DNA of 64,000 bases. Source: Candidatus Omnitrophota bacterium (GTDB lineage: Bacteria; Omnitrophota; Gorgyraeia; 2-02-FULL-51-18). Below, piece after piece: positions 21,201 to 36,200 of this stretch; the stretch's first letter is position 1, and each line of letters opens with the position of its first letter. The position numbers and the translations under genes are program-made. Under the pieces are notes generated by a model that was not told the origin of the DNA, did no database searches, and was given only the letters and a program-made list of their open reading frames with translations. The DNA lies in the NCBI GenBank assembly GCA_022072175.1, contig JAJVIE010000003.1, positions 306,598 through 370,597 on the forward strand, in the 5' to 3' direction.

Positions 21201-24200
21201 CCGCGTCTACAATCTGGCGGCCCTCTTTTTTGCCTCACCCGCGGATCCCGCGCAGATCGCCGACCCGACCGCCGTTGAGGCCATGCGCATCCTGCAGCGG
21301 ACCCTGACGGATGAGGTCAAGGTCGACCGCATCGCCCGCTACGACAGATCGAGCCATCAGCGGCGGGATGCTCCCGACAGTCCCGTTACGGCCCGTACAG
21401 CCGCGGATCTGATGGTCATGGCCAAGGATGCCAGGCTGGGATCGCGGTCACTGAGACGGCTGTACAGTCTGCTGAGGATCGCCGAATCGCGGCGGACCCC
21501 GGAGTTGGCGGCGTCCGGCTTCATGGCCGCTCAGGAGATCGGGGCATGGCTGGAGCGCTTGACGGGCGTCTCCATGGCGGACGGCTCACCGCTGTTGACC
21601 CCCTCCGACCGGGCGGCTATCGACGGGGCCCAAACGCTCGTGCTGAGGGCGCGGAACAAACTGCTCGGTGAGAGCGACATACCCGAGGTGCGAGAGACCC
21701 TGGAACGCTACCTGGCCGTCGCGACGCGCTTGTTCGACGAGGTGCCGAACAAGCTGGGGATCTCCGGTGAACCCTACGACAGCGCGAACGTGAGCGGAGC
21801 GCGATTGGCCGAGACCGTCCGTCAGGTCCAGTTGGATCCGGATCGCTATCTGCGGGTCGACGAGACCGGGCTCCATATCGTGAAGGCGGGGTCCGAACGG
21901 GCCGTTTTCCGGTCCGAGGTCGCGGGGCTCCTGGCCCATCCGGCCGTACGCCGGGCGTTCGAGGATACGGAGTTCATCGAGGCGGTCGAAGCGGCCATGA
22001 AAAAGTTCGACGCCGCGCGCGATCTGGACCTCGGAGAGGAAGAGGGGCGTCCCCGCGCCGATTCCGAGGGGACGCTGATGCTCTCGAGGATCGAGCGTCT
22101 CGGGGAAGCCGGCTCCGGGCTGGACGCGAGGGTCCGTAAGCAGTTGGATCGGCTGGACGCTTCGTATCCGATCTCTCCCGATCTGCGGGAGATCGACGTG
22201 ACGGTCGATCCGGCGCGGCGCAGTGTGGTGCTCGGCAGGACCGGGACGGACGAGGCCTCGAGCGTGCTCCATCGAAGGATCTACGGTTGGATCCTAGGGT
22301 CCCTGCTCAACGAAGATCTCGGCGATACCGCCATCATCGATGCGGGGCGCAGGCTCGAAGCGTCCTTGGCGACGCTCGAGCCGTCGATCGTGGAGCGTGA
22401 GCGCCTGAGCGCTCTTCTGAGAGCGCTGTACGACCGGCCCTCCGGGGCCGCTGGCTCACCCCGCATCCTGGCCGCCCGGCAGTCGTCCGTCCGGGACCGC
22501 GCCTGGTTCTGGGCTAACGTCCGCGCGGAGGAGGGTGGCCGTTTGTTGGGAGAGGACCTGTACAGTGATTTCAAGCTGGCCCTGGTGGACTTCGCGGGCG
22601 CGGAGTACGGCGGCGCGTTGGTCGTGGACAAGCTTTCGCGCTATCTGAACCTGCTCAGAAAGGCGCGGACGGCCTCCGACCCAACGGCCAAGGTCGAGGC
22701 CTACAAAGGCCTGCGGCAGTACCGCCTCTTCGCCGATGTGTTCAAAGGCCGCAAGAAGGACTATGTGCCCGCCCTGCCCGCGACCCGGCGTTTCGTGCCG
22801 ACCGGTCCAGTGTGGCACAGAGTGGCCGTACGCGCGGAACAGGTCGCGGTGTCCGATGCTTCCACGCCGGAGGATTTCATCCAGACAGCGGCGGGCGTCA
22901 GCGGAGGAAATATTCTCCTATATAAGGAGGGTTTCGAGAGCGTCGCGCCGGAGCGAGCGCGTGAGGGTGTCTCCGACCCTCATCGACGCTATGCCCTCAT
23001 CGCCTACCAAGGCCGGACTTACGTGTTGTACCGCAGTTCCTCGCACTCGCGGCTCGTTCAAGGGGATCCGGCCAAGGCCGGAGAGTGGAAGGTGATGGAG
23101 GTCGCGCTCGTCAACGACGACGGGAAAGTCTACTGGTACGCCAAGCCGACCATCGAGAACCTCAACAATATCCATTCCACTCTGGCGAACCAGGTGCACA
23201 ACCGCGTCGAGTTCCGCCGTCTTGAAAGGTCCCGGGCCGATGATGTCCTCAAGCGCTGGATCTACGCATCAGGCAATGTGGCCGCCAATTTCCTCGGACG
23301 GTACGTCGAGCCGGATCCCCGAGGGGGTCTCCGGGAGCGTCGAGCGCAACCCGACCACAAGCGATACAGTTATATCTGGCAGCAGTTCGGCGACCAGGAC
23401 GACGAGGGCGTGCTTGAGCGGCGCGATCAGCGTGCCGACGGAGAGTTGCCCTTGATCGAGCCGGTCGACGGGGACGCCGGACTTCCCTGGATCGTGCCGG
23501 TCGATGGACCCCGTGTGATCCGTAGCCAGCCGGGGGCCAACCGGCACACCGCAAGACGCATGTGGGCCTATGTCCTGCCCGTGGTCGGAGCTGTGACCCT
23601 GCTCGTCGTCGGTCTTGTATGGCTGGCGAGCCGTCCGGGCGCCCCTTCGACGGCACCCAAGACCTCTGAGCGTCAACCCGTGGTACAGCAGCCGCAGAAG
23701 GTCAACCCTCCCGTGGAACGACCTCAGGTCCAGGGCCCTTATCTGTCGATCGCCAAGGATGGGGTCGTTGAGCTTCGTCTGGAGTACGACGCCAAACGCC
23801 AGCTCAGCGTCTTCCGCAAGGGTCTCGGTGGTACCTTGCGGTTCTTCTTCGATCGTTCGGAGGGGCGAGTCAAATCCGAGCATGGCGGGCTCGGTGTCCG
23901 CGCGCATGCCTGGGAGGAGCGCGGACAGATCGACTGGATGCTTGACGATCTGCATCGATTGTCACCGGGCTTGAAGTCCGAGGCCGACCGGACCGCGGTC
24001 CGGTCCCTGATACTGGCTCTTCAGCAGCAGTCGGCGGAGATCGCGGCCGTCGAGTCGCGGTCTATCGACCCGCTGATGACGCAGGACTTGTCGGTATCCA
24101 AGATGAAGGGGACTCCGGACGAGATCAGCGCTGAGAAGAAAGGGGACCGCCTGACCCTGCGTCAGGGCGCCTTCTCCATCGAGATCGACCTTAAGTCACG

Positions 24201-27200
24201 CCGGATGGTCTGGGTGGATCCGGAGACCCGCGCGTCGCGGGCGTTCGGTTCCACGGACCCCGGGTATATCTTGCGCGCCGAAAAAGGCCAGCAGATCCTG
24301 ACGGCGCTCTTCGCGGGCAATGAGTTCAAGATCGGCGCCATGGGCAAGCTGCTGTCGGGTACGTACGGACGGTCAGCCTTGCAGTACCGCTTCGACCGCG
24401 TCGGGACGGATGATGAGATCGGGCTCTACATCGCCACATCCGAGGGGCCCGCGCACCTGCAGTTGTCGACCTATCAGTTGGCTTCGGTCCTGACCGTCAG
24501 TACGGCGACCGGTCAGAGATCCTATCGACTGGCCGATGCCCCTGCACCCGAAGCGCGCTTGGACGGGCGGCCTCTTACGCTCCGTGAGCTGCAAGCCGGA
24601 GGACATGCCGCCCAACTGCGCCAGGCTCTCGAGAAACTGGGGGAGGCGTTCCCATCCGTGCCGGACGTGAGCCTGTTGCGCGAACGTCTGGTGAAGCTCG
24701 GGGTCGACGGGGCCCGTTTGGCCGCACCGTCCGACCGCATCGTCGATCCGGATGCCGTCGCGGAGGCGATCAACGAGGATAATCTCATCGGAGAGGGAGG
24801 TCGGACGGCGGTCTATCGGATCCCGCGGGCATCTTGGCTGGTCGTGTTGAAACAACTGCTCGGCGCGCAGGATGATCCGATGGCCGGCCGACGTTTCATG
24901 GCGCAGGAGGAGATCCTGCGTGAACTGGCCGCATCCGGACGGCCCGATGTCCCGCAGTGGGTCGAGACGGTCTCGACCCGCGACGGCCCTGTCCATGTGA
25001 TGCGTAACTTCGGCAGCGGCCGGGTCGTGAGTACTCTCGGGGACACGCTGGAGGTCTTTGGTCTGTGGTCGGACCGTCAGAAGCTTCTCTTCCTGGGGTC
25101 CGTGATCGACACCATGAGCTATCTGGCTTCCCGCGGGATCCTGCACCGCGATCTCAAGATCAACAACATCTTCGTGCCGCAGATGCTGATCCTCGATCCT
25201 GCGTGGGACGCGGACCTGCTGTCCGTGAACCGGCCGATCATCTTCGACTACGACATCTCGATGCGTGTGGACCCCGCCACCGGCAGGCCCGGCGAAGCGA
25301 GTGCCTATCAGTCGATCTACGAGACCGAGAAGCTGAGCGGCATGAGGACCGGAACACCGGAAGTGCTGCCCTTCCGGGGTGGTCCGGAGGGACTGGGGTC
25401 GGAGACGTTGTCGTACCAACATGACCCGAGACTGGATCTCTACTCGTTCGCGCTGACCGCCGCCCAGTTCTTCGGAGCCGAAGTGATCGGGGGTATGGAG
25501 GGACGAGACGCCGTTGAGGCTCTGCGCGCGGCCCAAGGTCTGCCCGCGCCGCTCCGGGAGTTCCTGGAGAGCGTTCTGGCCTATTCGCCGGCCCTGCCCG
25601 ATATCGATGACGGATGGGCCCGAGCCGCGCGGAGCGTCGAGGAAGCACTCAAGAGTGCCCCGAGGGACCGCCCGGCCTCGGCTACCGGCATTGCGGTCCC
25701 ATCGGCCACGCTCACTCAGGACATCAACATCAGTCTGCCCCTGACGTCCCGCGAGGAGATCGCCGCGCCTCCGACCCGCGTGATGCCCGTCGATTTCGGT
25801 CGTAAGCACCTGGCGGATCAGGAGGCTCGTTTGGCCCGTTTACGCCCGGCGGCTCAACAGTTCGTCACCGACTACAAGCGCCTGATCGACAGTCTTGGGT
25901 CCGCGGGTCCGTCCGACAGACGCGGCAGGGCCGCGGCTCTCTCCGCACTGGTGCAGAGACATTGGGGCGGTACGGTTCTCGACGGAAACGACCTCTTGTT
26001 GGTCCCGAGGGTTCTGGCCGATGAACTGTTCCCTGGTGAACCGTCCCTATCCTCGGGTGACGCGGGTGTGCCCCTGCTCACCATCCGCGAACAGGCGCAG
26101 GTGCTCTCGTTCAGTCTGACCGAACGGCTGGACGACGCCCGTTACCACAACGTCCTTCTGGGGGGCGACGGGATCAATGAATGGGCCGCGCTGCCCCCGC
26201 AGTTGCGTGACCGCTCGACGGTGTACTTCATCAACCGCGCGATGTTGATGCATCCGTCCGAGCTGTCGGCGCTCAAGCCGCTGTTGTCGGGTCCCGCGGT
26301 GTTCCCGGACAAGTTCGGCTCGTTGGTGACCGACGAGACGGTGCGGCGGGCGATCCGTGAGAACCTGACGGAGTACGGCTTGGTCTACCGGATCATCTCC
26401 GCGATCATCAAGAGAGCGGTGGAAGCCTCAGGTGGAAACGAGGACAGTTATTACGAGGCGTTCCAGCAAGAGTTCGACGCGGAGCTGTCCTCCGGACAGA
26501 TCGAGCGGCGGTTGGGGGAGGAACTCTCCGCCATGGCGGGTGAATACCGTCAGAGCGCCCCGGAATACGCGGGTTTCCTCGATGCTCAAGCGGGCCTCAT
26601 CGCCGACGGAACGGCGTCCGGTCAGAGCGTCTTCGCTACGGTCGCGCGGCGAATCGCTGACGATTATGTCGAGCGGGTCGGCATCGGACGTCCGGCGCGT
26701 CTTTTCGATATCGGCAAGGTCGGCTCACAACAGTTCATGATCCACGGCGCTGTCGGACACTATTATGCGAACGAGACCCCCCGATTCCATCATCGCCTGC
26801 TCAGCGGAGGTGTGTCGTTCCTGGATCCGATCGACTCGCGCTCGTTCCGTGATCAGAGTCGGATCCATTTCGTCGAAAGCTACCGACCGTTCAAGGTCGA
26901 TCTGTTAGCAACCGGCGATCCCGCGGAGCCGCTGTTCACCGCTTCGGACCCGGCGCGTCAGATCTCGGCGCTCACCTTCCTGGTGACCGCGACGTTCGAG
27001 GGGGATATCCGGAGACGGAACGTCGATGTGCTCGCGCTCGGAGAGCGTCTCGGGCCGGGATCGGCCATCGCGCTCGATCTCGACGGCACCGTGGATGCCC
27101 GTTCCATCGACGGATTGTACGAGCTTCTTGTGGGCGGCACCGACATTGGTCTGATCACGATGAACACACCTCAGAACGCGGTCCGGCGCTTCGGGGACCT

Positions 27201-30200
27201 GCTGGCGGAGAAGGCCAGGAGGGACGGCCGTCTCGATCTTCTCGAACGCGTGACCTTGTACGCTCGGACCGGATCAGTGGACTTCGCTGATGGGACGGCG
27301 CCGATGAGCCGCTTCAGGATCGGAACCGACGGACAATGGTCGGAGCAGGAGCTCGGCGTTGTCGATAAGGGCGATGCCATGGAAGACATGATGGCGCTGC
27401 GTTCGCTGGAAGCGGGTCGCGTGATCTATTTCGGCAACGAGATGAACGCCGATGAAGGGCGCGGCTACGCCGGGTTCGACCGTTATGTGCTTCGTGTTCC
27501 CGGGGTCCTCGCGGTCAACGTCACCGGCCAACGGGATGGGGAGGAGCGCATCGAGGCCGCCCATGAGAGCGAGTGGCTCGGTGAATCAGGTACACAGAAA
27601 TGGATCGAAGCGCTCGCCGAGCGGTACCGGAACCGCCCTCTCAGTGCAACGAGCTCCGGAGCGAGACTGGCGCTGTCCGACGAGGTGCTGGCCGGGATGT
27701 CGTCCCCTGACGGGGAGACCGCATCGCGCGCTCTCGCGCGCGCCTTGAGGGAGCAGCGCGAAGCCTTGATCGGTCTCGACCGTTGGATCGAGGTGCTCAT
27801 GGATACGTCCCGGTCGAACGGCGAGCGTATCGCCGCCGCCCGGCAGGCATTGGACGAGCTCGGGCGGATCGAGCAGGTGCTGAGGGTCGGCTCGCACAAC
27901 CTCTCCCAGGGAGCCCAAGCCCAGCTGGTCTTCGAGAAGTTCTCGGACATCGTTTTCAGTATGATCCGCGAGTTCGGCACCGAGCGGGACGAGCGGACAG
28001 GACGCTACGATCCTCGCTTCGAGACCGTGCCCGTCAACCTGTCGCTCGTAGCCCTGCCGATGGCCGCGCTGAATAAGATCGATTACGATATCGCCAATGA
28101 AGCCAAGGCCCTGTTCCTGGAGAAGGTCCGCGCCAAGATCGAGCACCGTAAGGACGTCACCCGTCTCGACAGCAGCGCCTACCGCGCCCGTTATCAGGAG
28201 GCTCCGGGGCAGTACGAGGGCTATATGCAGACCCGGCTGTTCCTGCTGGGGGTCACCCGGGAGCAGTTCGAGACCGAGATCGAGCCGGCTTTCGAGGAGA
28301 CCCTCGTGGAGCTCTACGCGAAACACCGGGACAAGTTCGCGGCCCTGGGGTACAGGACGATGGGTGATTTCATCGAGCGTTTCGTCGGCCGCACTCGGGT
28401 CGCCATGGGTCATGCCAGACTGACGCTCAACGGCGACCAGCCCGGATACGACCGGACGGGCATCCTGCTGCGTCACGTCAGGCGCACCGGCATGACGATG
28501 GAGGACATCATCGCGCTCGTGCGGGACGCCGAAGATCTCGAGAGGGTCCGCAGTTCGCGGATGGGGGACCGCCCTTCCGGGCTCGAGGAGGGACGCGAGA
28601 CCGATCTGCTCGCGCGGCAGGAGGCGATCGACGCGGGCATGGCGTCCTTGTACGCGACGGCGGCCATCGCCCTCGATGACCTCAACGCGACCGTGACGGC
28701 TCGAGCTCAAGCGGCCGAAGAGATGTCCAAGCTCTATGCCTCCCAGACCGGAGCGACGCCTCAGCGGCTGGCTCCGGCCGTGATCGGGCTCCATGCGCTG
28801 CGTCCGGGCAATGAGGTCGAGATCGATTCGGACCTCAGGAGATTGCAGGGGCCCGTCGTCGCGGCGTTGATCACGGCAGGCGAGCGCAAGAAGGTCCCGC
28901 TGGCCGAGTACGCCGGTACGGACGAAACGGCACGCATGCCGCGCGTCAGCCACAAGATCCAGAGGACCGGTGGACCCATTGGGGTACTGCGCAACGCGCT
29001 GACCGAGGCGGTCGCGTCCCCCGAGGCTCTGAGCCAGCTGCGCGGCGATGCGGTGCTCAGGGCCAGGGCGGAACTGAGACGCCTGTCGGGAGATCTTCTA
29101 TTGAGCTCGATGAAGGACGTGCGCTTCCCCGGGCTGTACAAGCCCGAGTTGATGAAAGCCCTGCTGAGAGGGGTGGCGACCGAAGAAATGCGCGCGTTGG
29201 CGGATTATCTGCGCACAGCGGAGACGCCGGTCGAGGAGGGGTATTTTGCCGAGCAGGGCGACCGTGCCCCGCCGACGAGCCGTCAGTTGGCCGCTGAGAT
29301 GTCCGCGCCACTGCGCATCACCAAACAAGGCGACGAGATCTGGTTCTACTTTACGGTAGCGAGGCCCGATGGTTCGACGGAGGTGCGGCAGGCTTTCGGC
29401 GAGATGCTCAAGGCCAACGCGTTCAACGCCTCATACCCGCCCGGCGTGCGCGACAACTTCTTCTTCGACCCCCTCCGGACACTGAGCGAAGCTTATCGGG
29501 AGGTCCGGGGTCGGGACGGACGCGATCCGGACGCGCCTCTGGAGAGCGTGGAAGAAGCGGACGCTTTCGCCCGTCAGATCCGCCGGGTCTTCCTCGATAC
29601 GCAGTTGAGGGTTCCCGAAGGTCAGCCGTATGCCGACGGATATACGCCGCGTACGATCGCCACGACGATCCGGTCCTCGGCTACCGAGACCTTCGAGGTA
29701 CCTTCGATGCCCCTTGGGGTTACCCTGACATCCGGGCAAACCGTGAGGTTGGGGGACCTCCCGTATCACTTCACGGAAAAAGTGCTCTTCGACCATGGAC
29801 AAGAGCGTCTGCCGCTCTATCGCACGTCCCTGAGCGGCACGCCGCAGGACGTGGTCGTCTATGAGCGAGACGTGTACGTGGTCCAGCGCCAAGCCAAGTC
29901 GTCCGGAGGTTTCAAGCTGACGGCCGTCCGCGACGAGGGCCTGCAGACGGCGCTGGGTCTGGCCGCATCGGAAGGGCGTCTAGGCGCCGTCCTTGAGCCG
30001 GTCATCGGCCGCACGGACCTGACGGTGACGCTCGATCTCGGCGCCCAGCCGCTGACGGACGTCCATCAAAGCGGCGTCATCGCCAATCTCAACACCGTTC
30101 AGAAGAGCTTCGAGCCCGACGCGATCGCCCAGACGTTGTCCCGGTTACCGGCGGACCACGAGCAGTTCGCCGTTCTCGAGCAGGCTTTTCCGGGGTCCGA

Positions 30201-33200
30201 CCCCGAAGCGCAGAGGCGCGTCGACTTCGATAACAACCTGCTGACGGTGGGTCAGATCGAGGCATTGCTGGGTCTGCAGCGTGCCTCCGGAGCTCGTTTG
30301 GCGTCGCTGGATTCCTACCCCGTGCATGAGGTGCCGAGAGCTCGGCTGAGTCTGGGTGACCAGAGCATCGTGATCCGGGAGGCGGATGGTGCTTCAACGG
30401 TCTATGTCCCGGTCCTGGAGGCCGATCAGGCCGCGGAGGGCCGCATCCAGCTATCCGGCCTGACCCGGTCGTCCGGAGGCACGCTCAACTTCGCTTACGG
30501 CGGTCACACGGCTTTGGCTCTGATGCTGGTCGGCGCGGCCGTCGCGACGCGTCCACAAGAACCGAAGTTCATCGTGGATCTGGGCGCCGGGTCGGACGGC
30601 GCCCTCAGTCTGCGCGCGCTCCGTGAGGGCGCCGTGCGCAGGGCTTTCGCGATCGAGCCCGACGCCGCAGCCTACGGCGCCTTGCGGGAATCGTTCACCC
30701 GCAACGGTTATGCCTACACGGAGATCCGCACCGCCGAGGACTATCGTCAGGCTTGGGCGTCGCCGCGAAGAGCCCATTTGTTCAAGGGAACGGCCGAAGA
30801 TTTCCTGCGCTTGGCTTCGGAGAGCTCCTACCGGGAGTGGGTCGCTTCGGGGGCCCAGCCGGTCGTCGTCAGCAATATCGATTGGTTCTATCTGAAGAGC
30901 GTGTACGAGACGATCAGAGAGCGTCTAACGGACCACCCGGCCTTCGGATCGCTCAAGTCGGCCGCCAAGCCCGTCATCATCGGCACCGGACAGGTCTTCT
31001 ATCAGACGCCGGACGAAGAACGGGACATCGACTCGCTCGATCTGATGCGGGACCTGACCGCCGACGCGGTCAGTGATGCGGGGCTATCCTACAAGAGCTT
31101 CATCCTTAACGGCCATTCGGCCGGACCGTACCACGACCCGACCATCGGATTCGTGCTGCACGCCGACGAACTTGACCGTAAGACCTTCATTGAAAGCCTT
31201 GAGGATCCCGCGGCCGGCCAGAAGCCCGCCGGGGCGGGCGCGCGGTTGTCACAGGTCTACCGCGAGCGGATCTACGAGCCGCTCGCCGAGCGGCTGGCCG
31301 TAAGCGGCGTCGAGATGCCGGTCCTGCTGATCTCAGGGATGCCCGCGAGCGGCAAATCCACGCTCGCCGAGGGGCTCGCCGGACATCTGCGTGAACAGGG
31401 GCGCAAGGCGACGGTCATCCAGACCGATTGGTTCTACGATACCGACCACAGTCCTTTGGTTCGGTTGCGCAAGCTGGTCGCGGCGGTCATGGTCCTTCTG
31501 CCCTGGATCGCTCCCGAGACGAAGGCCCGGGCCCACCTGCGGGCTTTCTTCGAGCCCGGGAAGGTCAGCGGGGACCTGATTCCGGCGCTCCGGGCCTTCA
31601 TGAACGACCCCGCTCAGACAGAGGTGAACATTCCCCTGACCGGCAAGCAAGGGCCGAGGACCTTGCGGCTGCAGCGAGGGGATACGCTCATCATCGAGGG
31701 CTATCTGGCCGAAGTGTTGTTCGCGGACCTGCCCAGACAACTGTCCGTACTGCTCGAGCGTTCTCCCCGGGCGATACGCGCGGATTACTACGGCCGTGCC
31801 CGGCGCGACTACGCGATGGGCCAATGGCAGGCCCTCTGGCGCGCGTGGCTGAGCTTGCCGGACGCGGCTGCGGTCGTGGCGACGCACAATCGAGCGTCCT
31901 TCGACTACCGAGCCGATCTCAACGATCGGCAGGACCCCCGCCTGATCGCCCAATCAGCGCCGTCCGTGAGCGGGGCGAGGTTGGCGGCCAGCTTGGACCA
32001 GGCGCGAGCGTCCGCTGATGCGCGATTCATGAACGGGGACCTCGAGGTCATCTACATCGGCACGGATCGATATGAGTTCGACGGTACGGGCTCGCTTCTC
32101 CGGCGTCTGGCCTCCGGAGATCCCTTGAGGGACTACCGCTCGGAGATCCGGGAGGTCCGGGAGCGGCTGGAGAGGACCCGGGAGAAGGTCGCGCTGACGC
32201 TGCCCATCGAGATCCTCGAGAGGGAGCTGGCCGTATCTCGTCAGGGTTACACCCCCCCTTCCTACCGGTCGCTGAGGACAAAGCTGATGGAGGACCGCGC
32301 TCGATACGGAGGCTATGTCAAGTTCCGGGAGTATTACGATCAGCAGATCGCTTCGTTCGTCAGCGCGACCGGGGCGTCGGCCGATGCTTTGATCGGAGGG
32401 AGCGCGGCCTGGCAGGCCGCTCACGCCGAGGCCGAGGGATTGGGGCGCGTGTACGAGGCGCTGGCCCGGGAGCAGTCGCGTACCCCGCGTCTTGCCGCTC
32501 GGATCCTCGAGGACAACAGGAGATCGGCCTCGACCGTCCGTCAAGCCGCCCTGAGCTCTGAGACGAAACTCGTCACGCTCTATGCCCATGACCAGGGCTC
32601 CGGGGCCGGCGTGATCGGCCGTGCCCGCCTTATCGCGAACGCCCTGACCCACCTGTCTCCGAACGTCCGTGTCCGCGTCTATGCCATCACGACGCCCGGC
32701 GCTGTTGCCGATACGGCATTCCCGACGACCGCCGATGGGCGTATCGAGTGGATCGGCGTGCCTTATGCTCAGAGGGGCGCTGTTTTCTCCGCCGCTCAGG
32801 CCGAGGATGGCGTGCACGTGAGCATCGGCCTTGACGGTTTGGATCTCCGGACCCTGATCGATCGCGGCGAGAAGCCCTTCAGGGCACTGCTCGGCCCGGG
32901 GTCCGAGATGTTCGGTAGAGATTCGGAGCTCGATCTGGACTACTACACGGACCGGATCAGCGGTTTTCTCGAGGACCCGTACTCGGTCATCGAGACCGAT
33001 CCCGGGCTGACGGAAGCGCATGAGCGGAAACAGGGGCTCAGCTCTGAGCGGATCCAGGAAGCGCGTCTGGATTGGGTGCGTCGCAACGCCCCGACAGCGC
33101 TCGACGCCGTCGTCGACGCGCAGGGCAGCGGCTCTCACGCGATCTGGAGCTGGGCCTATGTTCAGGATGCGGGAGCTTTCCTTGATGAAATGTCCTCGTT

Positions 33201-36200
33201 GATCGGTGTCGTGACCGACGCCTCCGCCGCGCGGGATCTTTTCGGTACGGAGGACCCGGACAGGAGGGTCGTCGTTCACCTGGTCGCCGGCGAGGTCGCG
33301 CGTCAGGGGCTGACGCCCGAGAGATTGTCGGACAAAGGGTTGTCCGTCGTCCTGCCGGACGGGACGGTGCGGCATCCGGCTACCGCCAGGAGCGGCGTGA
33401 CGGTGGTGCTTCATGAGCGGTTGAGCAACGAGGCCGTCCGTGAACTGCTGGGGACCCTGACCGGCACGCTCCGCCGCGGAGAGGACAAGCGCTGGATAGA
33501 GTTCCCGGTGTACGTGACCGGCAACGCCAGCTGGCTGGAAGCGGTTTCCGGGATGAAGATCGCTCTCCACGATGGATTCGACATGTCCCGGTCGGCCTGG
33601 TCACCCGCCCTCCAGAGATTGTACTGGCGTCATCTGGCGGCCACGGACACGGAGGGTATGAGCCACGATGAGCTCATGGACCGCGCGGCGCAGGCGGCCG
33701 CCGCCGATCTGCTCGGAGCGCCCGGACGAGACCGGCTCTACCGGGATCTCGAGCGGGCGACACGCGATCACGCGGCCTTTGACCGGACCGTACAGGCAGG
33801 CAATTTCGTGGACCGCATCCTCGCGGCGGCGTTGGTGACCGGCAGTGGAGCGCGTCTCGCCGACCCTGTTCGAGCGACGACCGTCAACGAGCTCGTCAAA
33901 CGGTCGCGGAACATCGACATCTACGTATCCGATCTGGACGATACGCTCCGCTCAGGAGCCGAGGTGCGGATCAACGAGATGGCCGAAACGAGCTTCGTCA
34001 GCTTGACCCGGCAGAACGCGACCGTCGTCGTCGCGACCCTCAATTCCGCTGAACAGGCCATCGAAAGTCTGCGACGCGTCGTGACCGACAGCGCGACGGA
34101 CCGCGGCCGGGTGCTGGCGCTGGCGCAGGACGGCGCGGGCCGCTGGGTGATGGTCCGCTTCGACAGAACAGGTCAGCCGAACGTCGAGCCGTTCGTCGAT
34201 GCCGCCGGCGTTCAGATGATCGGGACCAAAGCGGCGGCGGTCGGCCAACTGCTCGCTCTGTTAGGGGCGGCTGACGGAAGGGGCGCTGTTCTTATCGAAG
34301 ACGATCGGGCGGCTCTCGTGGAGGCGCGCGATGCGATGCCCCGTCTACAGCTTGTCGATGTCAGCGAGGGCGGTGAGCCCATCGAGGGTATCGTCGCTTT
34401 GGGACGGCACGACCGCGGGACGGGGGTGTTGCTGGCGGCGATGAGCTCACTGCGCGGCGCGAGGTTGGCGGACTACAGCGAAGCGTTCGATAGGGCCTTG
34501 GACGCCGCCCTAGCGAGCTCGGGGTACGAACCGACCTACCGCGAGGTTTTCAGGGGGATGTTCCACAGCGCTTACCAGGAGCCCCGGCTGGAGGCGATCC
34601 GAGCGCTGAGGAGCTTGCCGGCCGAACGGGTCCGTCCCGTCGTCGAGACCCTGCTCCAAGAGGCGCAATCCGCTGACCTGCACGCGGCCTATGCGCTGGC
34701 GGCCGACCTCGGTCTGGTGACGACCAGTGACCTGCTCGGGGACTATCGGTTCGATTGGGCGACACCGTACTCGCACAGTCCGTACGGGGACGGTTCCGAA
34801 CTGCGCGTGGCCTCCGAAAACGGAGTGCTGGCCGAAGCCGTGCTTCGCAAGGTCACCGAAGGCATCGCCTCCGGACGGGAAGAGTTCATCGCCGGCGACA
34901 GAGGCGTCAACTGGCTGGTGCGCCTGCTCCTGATCGACGACGCCTCCGGACGGGAGAGCCGCATCGCCGTCGCGCGGCAGTTCGCGGCCGCCTGGAGAGG
35001 GGAGGATCCTCTGCATGAGAAGCTCCTCCATCGCAGTGTCCCGAGCACGGTGCTGGAGGCCTTGCCCGCGGATCTGTTCGACGGCGAGATCGGACGGGCG
35101 GTATCGCGGCGTGCCCAGGAGACCCGTGATGCGTTGGCCGATATCCTGGCCACACCGAGCGCCGACACCGCGACCATCGACAGGATCTTCCGCGACCATC
35201 TGCAGGGAGACTCACGCCAATGGGGGTTGGAGGAGGTGTTCGAGCTGGGTCGGGCGGGCAAGCTCTCCAGGTCGTCGGTCATGGGCATCTACCAGGAGTT
35301 GCAGAGATTGTTCCAGATCAACGCCTTCTACCGATCCGTCAACGAGCGGGTCGGGGACGATGTGCGGGCACGGCTCGCGGAGAGGGTGCGCGTCGCGACG
35401 GAACCCCTGGATTTCGTCCGGCTGAGGGACTGGCTCATCGAGATCAACGGCTCCGATCCGGGTTTGCCGGAGCCCCGGGACAGCGTGCCCGCCGATGAGG
35501 CGCAGCTGGTCCGTTCCTTGATCCGGGATATCGTGACGCTGGGCTTCAATAACGGTAACGCAACGATCCTGATGCACAACCATCTCCTGTCCGCTTCCGC
35601 GGAGGAGGATGCCCGCATCGTCTCGCAGCTCGGCGCCGCGGTGACCGTGAGCGTCGAGCCCCCCGCGCCGGATTCGGTGGAGCTCGTGGAGCGTCCGGGC
35701 GGGCCGGTGGACGAGCAGTTGGAGACGATGATCGCCGATGCCTTGCGTTCGGGCGCTGTCGGCCGCAGCAACCCCGTCGTCTCAGCGGGAACGGGAGCGA
35801 TGTTCGACAGGATGATCAAAGCCGAAGCGATGATCGTCCGCGGTGGTCCGGGAGCCCAGGCGAGGTTGAGACTGCTCTTCAAGCTCGCGCTCAGACAGGA
35901 AGAGTTCCCCCACATCCGCAATGGCGTCGACTGGCAGAGGCTGAGGGCGTCCTCCCTGCGGGTGCTGGCGAGGCATCTGGATCTCTCTGATCTGGACGCG
36001 GACGAGCGGGCCGAGGTGAGACGAGGATTGACGGGCGTGGAGGAGGGGCCGGTGCGAACGGCGGCGACCGATCTGGCCGAACAGGCCGATGATCTTTCCC
36101 GCTTCCTGGGCCCGGCAGCGGCCACTCCGATCGAAGAGCTCGCGCTGGCAGTGCCAGCCGCGGACCGGCGGTCCTTCGTCGGCGATCTGGAGGGTCTGGC

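Noticed and set aside
22915-22929. CTCCT-ATATA-AGGAG palindrome with a strong Shine-Dalgarno-like end inside the giant gene
   Set aside because: No start codon follows at a usable distance in any frame that gives a plausible protein, so it is not evidence for an internal gene.
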